Below, in pieces: positions 1 through 5,485 of a stretch of 9,700 nt of DNA. Each line of letters opens with the position of its first letter. The first letter of the stretch is position 1. The notes under the pieces were generated by a model. The model worked only from the letters and a program-made list of their open reading frames with translations. It made no database searches and was not told the DNA's origin. Source of the DNA: an uncultured cyanobacterium (GTDB lineage: Bacteria > Cyanobacteriota > Cyanobacteriia > PCC-6307 > Cyanobiaceae). The DNA lies in NCBI GenBank assembly GCA_903862155.1, contig CAIOXF010000029.1, positions 1-9,700 on the forward strand, given 5' to 3'. The translations under genes were made by a program, and so were the position numbers.

Positions 1-2
1 CG

Positions 3-80
3 CCGCTGATCAGCACAAAGCAGCAAAGGCGCGGGCAGCTGGATCTGGTCAACAACAAGGCACGGTGGGGGTGCCCTTAG
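3..80 (+). CDS. Possible 3' end of a plus-strand gene entering from the left (unidentified)
   Basis: Reading from base 3, 25 codons stay open before TAG at 78-80. Most end in G or C (about 20 of 25), as in the GC-rich genes nearby. The overlapping frame from base 2 has many A/T third positions, and the frame from base 1 stops at 7-9. If real, this is the tail of a gene convergent with ndk. I recall that thiO/dadA-type oxidase or gatB genes sit near ndk in picocyanobacteria, but the 25 residues carry no motif that would identify either. The stop codon falls in the loop of the 67-91 hairpin, which could then serve both genes. Confidence 0.25.
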   Translation, partial: PLISTKQQRRGQLDLVNNKARWGCP

Positions 81-108
81 AGGACGCCCCCAGGCTGGCG
101 AGCCAGCC
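67..108 (-). terminator. Two hairpins after ndk, probable terminator
   Basis: Just after the ndk stop on the minus strand there are two inverted repeats. Bases 93-98 (GGCTGG) pair with 103-108 (CCAGCC) around a four-base loop. Bases 67-76 pair with 82-91 around a five-base loop, with one T-G wobble and one C-A mismatch. The minus strand beyond the second hairpin (66 downward) is moderately T-rich, with repeated TTG, but has no real T tract. This suits an imperfect, possibly bidirectional terminator. Confidence 0.45.
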
Positions 109-115
109 CGTGTTG

Positions 116-574
116 TCACCCCTCGGTGCGCCACACCTGATCGGCGGGGGTCCAGTCGCTCAGCTCGGAGGGCTGGAACCACAGACCGATCTCGAACTCG
201 GCGGTTTCGGGAGCGTCGGAACCGTGGATCACGTTGCGGCCGATGTTGATGGCCAGATCACCGCGGATGGTGCCGGGCTCGGCCTCCAGGGGCTTGGTGG
301 CACCGATCAGCTTGCGGGCGCTGGCGATCACGCCGTCGCCTTCCCACACCATGGCCACCACGGGGCCGGAAGTGATGAAGTCGACCAGGCCGGCGAAGAA
401 GGGGCGCTCGCGGTGCACGCCGTAGTGGCTCTCGGCCAGCTCACGGCTGGGGGTGAGCTGCTTGAGGCCCACCAGCTTGAAGCCCTTGCGCTCAAAACGG
501 CCGAGGATCTCGCCCACCAGGCCGCGCTGCACGCCATCGGGCTTGATGGCAATGAAAGTGCGTTCGGCAGCCAT
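116..574 (-). CDS. ndk: Nucleoside diphosphate kinase
   Basis: This enzyme moves the gamma phosphate of ATP to other nucleoside diphosphates through a phosphohistidine and so balances cytoplasmic NTP and dNTP pools. The 152 residues are the usual length for the bacterial enzyme. The N-terminus has the family's TFIAIKPDGVQRGLVG pattern (residues 6-21). The active-site motif NVIHGSDA lies at 114-121, with His117 as the phosphorylated residue, and the expected E-F-WF ending is present (EFEIGLWF, 126-133). The start is an ATG at 574 followed directly by family-conserved sequence. No Shine-Dalgarno sequence is visible, which is common in cyanobacteria. It is transcribed away from speA, with the paired hairpins at 67-108 downstream. 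Nothing in it looks damaged. Confidence 0.97.
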   Translation of the reverse strand: MAAERTFIAIKPDGVQRGLVGEILGRFERKGFKLVGLKQLTPSRELAESHYGVHRERPFFAGLVDFITSGPVVAMVWEGDGVIASARKLIGATKPLEAEPGTIRGDLAINIGRNVIHGSDAPETAEFEIGLWFQPSELSDWTPADQVWRTEG

Positions 575-692
575 AAATACGAAAACGTTGGATCGGCGCC
601 ATCGTCCGCGCCGGCCCTACCGCTTGGCAAGCACGGGCCGCTCCGGCTCCCATCCCTAGATTTCAACCCAAACGCCTGCCGCCGCCGCGCCG
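575..692. promoter_or_regulatory. Divergent ndk/speA intergenic region
   Basis: These 118 bp must hold the promoters and 5' leaders of both ndk (leftward) and speA (rightward). I found no convincing -35/-10 pair for either gene. The best speA candidate is a weak -10, TAGATT, at 657-662 (four of six consensus positions) with no matching -35. A stop in the speA frame at 657-659 rules out a start further upstream. No riboswitch fold was recognised. Confidence 0.3.
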
Positions 693-2666
693 ATGGTGCT
701 CGCCGAACCCACCGCTGCGGCACAGCCCTGCTGGACCCCCGCCGACAGCGCCGCGCTGTACGGCATCGACGCCTGGGGCGATCCTTACTTCGCGGTGAAT
801 GCCCGCGGGCACATCACCGTGCAGCCCCGCGGCGACCGGGGCGGCTCGCTGGATCTGGTGGAGCTGGTGCAGGGGCTGCAGGGCCGCAACCTGGGCCTAC
901 CCCTGCTGATCCGCTTCGACGACATCCTCGAAGACCGGCTGGAGCGGCTCAACGCCGCCTTTGAACGGGCGATCACGCAGTACGGCTACGCCGGGCGCTA
1001 TCAGGGCGTGTTCCCGGTGAAGTGCAACCAGCAGCGCCATGTGGTGGAGCAGCTGGCCGAAAGCGGACGGCGCTGGCACTTCGGCCTGGAGGCCGGCAGC
1101 AAGGCCGAGCTGCTGATCGCGCTGTCGCTGGTGGACGATCCCGAGGCGCTGCTGATCTGCAACGGCTACAAGGATCAGCGCTACATCGAAACCGCGATCC
1201 TGGCCCGCCGACTCGGCCGCCAGCCGGTGGTGGTGATTGAGCAGCCCGATGAGGTGGGGCGGATCATCCAGGCCAGCCGCGAGCTGGGCGCCGCCCCGTT
1301 CATCGGCATCCGCGCCAAGCTCGCCAGCCGCAGCACCGGCCGCTGGGGCAGCTCGGTGGGCGAGCGGGCCAAGTTCGGCCTGGCCATCCCCGATGTGCTC
1401 GCCACCGTGGAGGCCCTGCGCGAAGCCGGCCTTCTCGGTGATCTGCGCCTCCTGCACTTCCACGTGGGCAGCCAGATCAACGACATCGCGGTGCTCAAAG
1501 ACGCGATTCAGGAAGCGGGCCAGATCTACGGACAGCTGTGCCAGCTGGGCGCACCGATGGGGTTCCTCGATGTGGGCGGCGGCCTGGGGATCGACTACGA
1601 CGGCAGCCGCACCGCCACCGCCGCCTCCACCAACTACTCGCTGCAGAACTACGCCAACGACGTGGTGGCCACGGTGCGCGAATGCTGCGAGCCCCTCGGC
1701 ATCCCCGTGCCCACCCTGGTGAGCGAGAGCGGGCGCGCCATCGCCAGCCACTTCTCGGTGCTCGTGTTCGACGTACTCGGCAGCGGCGGGGTGCCTGGCC
1801 GGGTGCCGCCACTGGGCGAAAACGAACCGCTGATCGTGCGCAACCTGCGCGACACCCTCGCCGGCATCAATGCCCTCAATCCTTCCTCGCTGGGCGGCCC
1901 GTCCGAACCGGCCGGCGAGCGCCTGGTGGACCGGCTTCAGGAGGCCTGGAACGACGCACTCAAGTTCAAGGAAGATGCGCTGTCGGCCTTCCGCCTCGGC
2001 TACTTGGGCCTGCCGGAGCGGGCCATGGCTGAGCAGCTCACCTGGGCCTGCGCCGAAGCCATCGTGGAACGGCTACCGGCCAGTGGCGTTCCTGAAGATC
2101 TCCAAGCCCTGCGAGCCGCACTGGCCGGCACCTATTACGCGAACCTCTCGATCTTCCGCTCCGCCCCCGACACCTGGGCCATCGATCAGCTGTTCCCGGT
2201 GATGCCGATCCACCGGCTCGATGAGCAGCCCACCCGGCTCGGCAGCTTCGCTGACCTCACCTGCGACTCCGACGGCAAGCTGGCGCGCTTCATCGGCCAT
2301 GGCCATGCCAAGCCCCTGCTCGAACTCCACCCCCTACGCGAGGGCGAGCCGTATTGGATCGGGATGTTCCTGGGCGGTGCGTACCAGGAAGTGATGGGCA
2401 ACCTGCACAACTTGTTCGGCAGCACCAATGCGGTGCACATCCGGCTGGCTCCAGGCGGCGGCTATCAGGTGGATCACGTGGTGCGCGGCGACACCAACGC
2501 CGAAGTGCTGCGGGCCATGGAGCACGACCCGGAACTGCTGCTGGAGCGGCTGCGGGTGGCGAGCGAAGCGGCGATTCAACGTGGTGACCTACGCATCAGC
2601 GACGTGCGCCGTCTGATGGATCACCTGGAAACCAGCCTGCGCCAGACCACCTACCTGCAGGCCTGA
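693..2666 (+). CDS. speA: Biosynthetic arginine decarboxylase
   Basis: A PLP-dependent enzyme that decarboxylates arginine to agmatine, the first step of polyamine synthesis by this route. At 657 residues it has the expected length for the large bacterial/cyanobacterial enzyme. It has the fold III (alanine racemase-like) barrel followed by a beta domain. Visible landmarks are GVFPVKCNQ (105-113), with Lys110 as the likely PLP Schiff-base lysine; HFHVGSQI (255-262); the glycine-rich phosphate-binding loop DVGGGLGIDYDG (293-304); SESGRAI (344-350); and CDSDGK (524-529), with Cys524 as the active-site cysteine contributed by the partner subunit. GGAYQEVMGNLHNLFG (561-576) is typical of the family's C-terminal domain. 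ATG 693 is the only reasonable start after the in-frame stop at 657-659; no Shine-Dalgarno sequence is visible. The stop TGA lies in the loop of a perfect hairpin (2650-2676). Confidence 0.97.
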   Translation: MVLAEPTAAAQPCWTPADSAALYGIDAWGDPYFAVNARGHITVQPRGDRGGSLDLVELVQGLQGRNLGLPLLIRFDDILEDRLERLNAAFERAITQYGYAGRYQGVFPVKCNQQRHVVEQLAESGRRWHFGLEAGSKAELLIALSLVDDPEALLICNGYKDQRYIETAILARRLGRQPVVVIEQPDEVGRIIQASRELGAAPFIGIRAKLASRSTGRWGSSVGERAKFGLAIPDVLATVEALREAGLLGDLRLLHFHVGSQINDIAVLKDAIQEAGQIYGQLCQLGAPMGFLDVGGGLGIDYDGSRTATAASTNYSLQNYANDVVATVRECCEPLGIPVPTLVSESGRAIASHFSVLVFDVLGSGGVPGRVPPLGENEPLIVRNLRDTLAGINALNPSSLGGPSEPAGERLVDRLQEAWNDALKFKEDALSAFRLGYLGLPERAMAEQLTWACAEAIVERLPASGVPEDLQALRAALAGTYYANLSIFRSAPDTWAIDQLFPVMPIHRLDEQPTRLGSFADLTCDSDGKLARFIGHGHAKPLLELHPLREGEPYWIGMFLGGAYQEVMGNLHNLFGSTNAVHIRLAPGGGYQVDHVVRGDTNAEVLRAMEHDPELLLERLRVASEAAIQRGDLRISDVRRLMDHLETSLRQTTYLQA

Positions 2667-2676
2667 GCCAGGTAGG
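2650..2676 (+). terminator. Hairpin enclosing the speA stop codon
   Basis: CCTACCTG (2650-2657) pairs perfectly with CAGGTAGG (2669-2676). The 11-base loop contains the TGA at 2664-2666. A second small stem follows, TCGAC (2684-2688) with GTCGA (2692-2696). Neither is followed by a T tract, so this may be a transcript-end or stability structure rather than a classical intrinsic terminator. Confidence 0.4.
2662..2672 (+). repeat. 11-bp direct repeat, left copy (CCTGAGCCAGG)
   Basis: CCTGAGCCAGG overlaps the speA stop codon. The same 11 bases, in the same orientation, are at 7884-7894 near the end of alaS, so the two copies bracket the minus-strand accessory block. The match does not extend in either direction. 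It could be a scar of rearrangement, a shared gene-end hairpin element, or chance. Confidence 0.45.
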
Positions 2677-2699
2677 GCGTGCGTCGACCTCGTCGATCT

Positions 2700-2880
2700 G
2701 AGACACCGCACACCAGACCCAATCCCCCTGAGATGGCTCCTGGGCCAAGCCATCCGGCTGCGCAGATCACCGGCACCGCTGATGGCCGTGGCGATGCCCA
2801 GGATCTCCAGCAGGGTCTGATCCGAGCAGGAGGGCGCCGTGGGCGACAACCCATCGGTGCAGGACCTGGTCAACGAACAT
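2700..2880 (-). pseudogene. Possible vestige of an unidentified gene between speA and the SIMPL gene
   Basis: The 298 bp between speA and the SIMPL gene have no convincing intact gene. One minus-strand frame is open across most of it (2589-2945). Around 2740-2820 it reads TLLEILGIATAISGAGDL with strongly G/C-ending codons, as in real genes here. That stretch resembles the N-terminal LL-EIL-IA--A-I-GA pattern of ISAs1-type transposases, but only loosely. The sequence upstream of it does not fit the family, and the opposite strand shows equally G/C-ending codons over part of the region. I treat it as a weak hint of a decayed insertion sequence or gene fragment. Confidence 0.15.
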
Positions 2881-2926
2881 CTCCAGTCCCGTATCGATCG
2901 CCATGGCGACGGCAGGTGATGCTGCC

Positions 2927-2942
2927 CCCACTGGCGAGTGGG
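2927..2942 (-). terminator. Hairpin after the SIMPL gene
   Basis: CCCACT (2927-2932) pairs perfectly with AGTGGG (2937-2942) around a four-base loop, 23 bases beyond the SIMPL stop on the minus strand. A smaller stem, GCGAA (2960-2964) with TTCGC (2969-2973), straddles the stop codon itself. There is no T tract, so termination by this structure is inferred. Confidence 0.35.
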
Positions 2943-2964
2943 CAAGCGGGTGATTCAGGGCGAA

Positions 2965-3675
2965 TCAATTCGCACAAAAACTCACGCCCATGCCCAACCT
3001 CTCGGTGGGCATGGGCAACTCATCGGGGTTGAAGGAGTCAGCAGCAACTGCCGCCATGGCACGCATCGGCATCGGGCGCTCCATGCCATCGAGGCGTAGC
3101 TCCAAGGGAGCAACGCGGCTAAAGCCGGCCATTGAAGCCAGCTCAAGGGCTTGCGTGCGGGCATCAGCAAAGGCGTCGCGCAACAGCTGACGGCGTGCAG
3201 TGGCATCACCCCTGGGGTCGGCCTGGGTGCTCACTGGCGCAAGCCGCACACCCGGCAGCTTGCCAACGTCGCGCACCAGCGATTGGAGCCTTGCAGGCAG
3301 CAGCTGCCCACTCACCTGGAGACTGGCCTGAGTGGAAGCCGGGCGATTGCGATCGGCGGGGCGCGTCCAGGTGCTGGGCGAGGTGACCCGCAGATCCTGC
3401 CCATCCAGGCGTTGAAGAGCTGAGCGCACAGCCGCCAACCGCTGCTGCAGAGCCGCAAGGGCGGCATCGGAATCGGGGGCTTCAGCCTCCAGGCCCAGGG
3501 AGAAGCCAATCCGGCTGGTGCTGCGCTTGAGCAGGGCTGTGCCGCGGGTTTCGATCAGGGCCCCATCGCAGCGGAGCTGCACCTGGGCTTCTGCTGCCGT
3601 CGCGGGTGGGAACGGCATCCCAAGCAGAGCGGTACAAGCCGCCAGCAGGGGCAACAGGCGATGGCAGCGCGTCAT
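2965..3675 (-). CDS. Exported SIMPL (DUF541) domain protein
   Basis: This is a 236-residue exported protein. The N-terminus (MTRCHRLLPLLAACTALLG) is a signal sequence with likely cleavage near ATAA-EA, around residue 28. LLAAC at 10-14 also matches a lipobox with Cys14, but its hydrophobic stretch is short, so ordinary signal-peptidase processing seems more likely. The mature part fits the SIMPL pattern: a beta strand, a helix rich in Ala and Leu (70-90), the Gly-Gln-Asp-Leu-Arg-Val turn and strand, a second strand-helix unit (118-145), a long helix with spaced alanines (158-184: DAFADARTQALELASMAG), then a strand. Cys36 and Cys234 could form a disulfide. The biochemical role of the family is unsettled; members are periplasmic or surface proteins linked to stress or envelope functions. 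An 11-bp perfect inverted repeat lies near the end of the gene (2986-3016). No operon partner is evident, since the gene upstream is a remnant. Confidence 0.75.
   Translation of the reverse strand: MTRCHRLLPLLAACTALLGMPFPPATAAEAQVQLRCDGALIETRGTALLKRSTSRIGFSLGLEAEAPDSDAALAALQQRLAAVRSALQRLDGQDLRVTSPSTWTRPADRNRPASTQASLQVSGQLLPARLQSLVRDVGKLPGVRLAPVSTQADPRGDATARRQLLRDAFADARTQALELASMAGFSRVAPLELRLDGMERPMPMRAMAAVAADSFNPDELPMPTERLGMGVSFCAN
2986..3016. repeat. 11-bp perfect inverted repeat inside the end of the SIMPL gene
   Basis: GCCCATGCCCA (2986-2996) and TGGGCATGGGC (3006-3016) are exact reverse complements separated by nine bases. They lie inside the last codons of the SIMPL gene and encode the Pro-Met-Pro and Leu-Gly-Met-Gly parts of its C-terminus. 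The transcript could fold into a strong stem just before the stop. Confidence 0.6.
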
Positions 3676-3723
3676 GGGCCAGCGTGAACAGGCAGATCAC
3701 CAGCTTGCCCAGCCCTGGCGCAT

Positions 3724-3899
3724 TCAGCCCCGAGCCTCCACGCCGAACATCTCGGTGACATCCAAACCCTTGATCTCCTGCAACCCAAAGCTGCGCAATG
3801 AGCTAGCCGAGGACAATCGGATTGAGGGCTTCGCAAATTCTGAGCAGGATCCGCAGCCTGCTGGCCGATTGGCTGCGCTGAAGCTGGGCATTGATTAGG
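3724..3899 (-). pseudogene. Remnant of a class III adenylate/guanylate cyclase catalytic domain (C-terminal end)
   Basis: The spacer between the SIMPL gene and the 495-residue gene carries about 60 codons of cyclase-like sequence in two frames. One minus-strand frame (about 3899-3805) reads INAQLQRSQSASRL and ILLRICEALNPIVLG before a stop. This fits the cyclase pattern N-A-(A-R)-LQ, then ILISEAL. The neighbouring frame continues as SLRSFGLQEIKGLDVTEM, followed by FGVEARG and a TGA at 3724-3726. It fits the domain's final strands, LR-LG--ELKG---PV-VFEV. The change of frame, internal stop and missing metal- and nucleotide-binding N-terminal part mean it is not functional. A 55-codon ORF starting at ATG 3890 covers the second frame but is unlikely to be a gene. 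Family assignment is by eye. Confidence 0.45.
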
Positions 3900-5382
3900 G
3901 CTGGAGCTGGGGTGCCGAGGAGGATGAATCCCGAGCTGCCTGCTCGATAGCCCGAACTGGCAACCATGAGCCAGCCACTTCTCCATCAACGACTGCGCGT
4001 AGTCGACGGAGGATCTGTTCGTCATCCAGTGGATCCCCACCAGACGAAAGCTGATCTTCAAGACGAAGCGCGGGCTCAAGACCAACCCTTGGCCTCAGGG
4101 CAACGGCACTCGCCAGCGCAGGCTCGAGGGTACGGAGCATGAGCAGTGCAAGGGCTGCAGTTGCAGGATCAGGGTCTTGCCAGAGGGCCTCGAGCACCCC
4201 GGGAAGCGGCGGCAACTTGAACTGAAGATCACCGAGACCAACCACAGGATCGGGCACAGACCAGGCCATCCCGCGCTGCTGAACTGACGCAACGACAGCT
4301 TTTGGAACCCATTGGGCAAGGAAGGCCCAATCCCGCAGAAGCGGAGACTCAGGATCCGCAGACTGGGTGGCACGAAGCAGTACGACTGCCACACTGATTA
4401 GCTGCTGGTCCAGAGCATTAACAACCAATCGATAGAGGATGTCCCCATCCGAAGCATTCAGCAATGATGCCCTAGACTCCAACAGCAATTTAAAGACCTT
4501 GAGCTCTCGCTCAAGCACAAGAGACGACGCAAGCTGCAGATCCAGGTATTGACCAATCAGACCCTTCCAATACTCCTCAGACAAGCCACTCTCCCGACGG
4601 ATCTCTTCAAGCCGCCTCCGCTGGCGAGATGTCAACGAACGCAAAGAGTCTTGATCATCAGGCAACCCTTCAAAGAACTCCGAGAGCTTTTCCCTCGCAG
4701 CCTCTAGCCGGAGCTCACGACTTTCAAGCCTGGAAGCATCCAGCGCAAGGATCTCAGGATCATCATTGGCGAGGTCACGGATCACCGCAAAGTGATCATC
4801 AGCAGTTAACCCGAGTGAACTACGCAGCTCCTCCAATTGCAGCAAAGCCTGAGGCTTATCAACACGCCCGCAGCTGATCAGATCGGCCACCACCTCGCGA
4901 TACACCCTTAAGCAATTCACCTTCCGCTGCTGGGGCAAAACCTTGGCCAGGGCAAAGATCTCGTCGCATGAGAGCTCGTTGATGGTTCGTCCATCAAGCA
5001 CGGAAATCAGCTCTTGCTCAAGGGGCAACAACTGCTTGCGAAGACTCGCGCTAGCACTCTCGCGCTGGTAAGTACGACGATCGCGTTGCCAAGCCCAAAG
5101 CAACCAAGTCACGGATGTGACCAGCACGATCGTGCGCACCAGCTGGCCACCAACACCGCCGAAAGCACCAAGCGTGGGATCTGCATACGCGAAGAAGATA
5201 TTCACCGCAACACATGTGGCCAGCAAACGCGTGCGATGCTGAGCCCAATCTTCTGCTCCCGAGCGGCCTGCCTGCCCAAGCGATACAGCCATCGTCCGCT
5301 CCACCTCCCTGAACAGGAGATAAGAGACAGTCCCTGCCAATGACAGCAACAGTGGAATGGAAACTAAACGAGGAAGATTCAT
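3895..5382 (-). CDS. Membrane-anchored helical protein of unknown function (possible detached C-terminal half of a NapH-like fusion)
   Basis: This 495-residue protein has three likely membrane segments near its N-terminus: about residues 6-24, 53-68 and 82-99. A basic stretch (RDRRTYQR) then starts a long, mostly helical cytoplasmic region. Residues 115-205 contain a distinctive block (ELSCDEIFALAKVLPQQR, then GRVDKPQALLQLEELRSSLG, then LTADDHFAVIRDL). A related shorter echo follows at 253-275 (RQRRRLEEIRRESGLSEEYW). Residues 290-480 are Leu/Ala-rich and could be helical repeats. No catalytic motif was recognised. I recall the same block in large cyanobacterial proteins with an N-terminal NapH-like iron-sulfur membrane domain and a cyclic-nucleotide-binding domain; the binding domain is absent here. 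ATG 5382 is the first usable start, and the frame upstream is open to a TGA at 5461-5463. The iron-sulfur protein gene lies 103 bp upstream in the same direction. Confidence 0.7.
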   Translation of the reverse strand: MNLPRLVSIPLLLSLAGTVSYLLFREVERTMAVSLGQAGRSGAEDWAQHRTRLLATCVAVNIFFAYADPTLGAFGGVGGQLVRTIVLVTSVTWLLWAWQRDRRTYQRESASASLRKQLLPLEQELISVLDGRTINELSCDEIFALAKVLPQQRKVNCLRVYREVVADLISCGRVDKPQALLQLEELRSSLGLTADDHFAVIRDLANDDPEILALDASRLESRELRLEAAREKLSEFFEGLPDDQDSLRSLTSRQRRRLEEIRRESGLSEEYWKGLIGQYLDLQLASSLVLERELKVFKLLLESRASLLNASDGDILYRLVVNALDQQLISVAVVLLRATQSADPESPLLRDWAFLAQWVPKAVVASVQQRGMAWSVPDPVVGLGDLQFKLPPLPGVLEALWQDPDPATAALALLMLRTLEPALASAVALRPRVGLEPALRLEDQLSSGGDPLDDEQILRRLRAVVDGEVAGSWLPVRAIEQAARDSSSSAPQLQP

Positions 5383-5485
5383 GGCGAGCAGGCAATGACT
5401 AGCAAGGAGTTCTTGACCCGGTAAACTGGATAATCTCTTCCCGAAACATCGAAAGGGGGTTCAAAGGACAACGTACTGAAAACGA
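5383..5485 (-). other. Gap between the two membrane-protein genes, with open reading extended upstream of the second start
   Basis: In the frame of the downstream gene the gap stays open for 26 codons above its ATG, back to a TGA at 5461-5463. No ATG, GTG or TTG lies in that stretch. The peptide ends LPGQELLASHCLLA directly before MNLPRL. Beyond the TGA the same frame continues with a hydrophobic-aromatic stretch but soon meets another stop. No clear promoter or ribosome binding site is visible, so the downstream gene is probably read from the upstream transcript. Confidence 0.35.

Noticed and set aside
65..964. 299-codon plus-strand open frame across ndk and the start of speA
   Set aside because: It overlaps ndk antisense and speA out of frame, its third codon positions are not G/C-biased at the left end, and its protein is low-complexity.
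897..1751. 284-codon open frame on the minus strand within speA
   Set aside because: It is fully antisense to speA, whose frame is a complete, well-conserved enzyme. The predicted protein is a His/Ala/Gly/Gln-rich string with no domain, the usual shadow of GC-rich codons.
2679..3032. 117-codon plus-strand open frame after speA
   Set aside because: It runs antisense into the SIMPL gene, and has a Pro/Arg/Gly-rich composition and no start signal.
2965..3675. Lipoprotein call for the SIMPL protein (LAAC at residues 11-14)
   Set aside because: The hydrophobic stretch before Cys14 is only about seven residues and hydrophobic sequence continues after it to an Ala-rich cleavage site, so ordinary signal-peptidase processing is favoured.
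3518..3898. 126-codon plus-strand open frame over the SIMPL gene start and the cyclase remnant
   Set aside because: Its ending looks protein-like, but it runs antisense to the SIMPL signal peptide and to the cyclase-like reading, which has the better family match.
3672..4085. 137-codon minus-strand open frame across the end of the 495-residue gene
   Set aside because: It lies out of frame with that gene and with both cyclase-like readings, and its Cys/Arg-rich composition is typical of a shadow.
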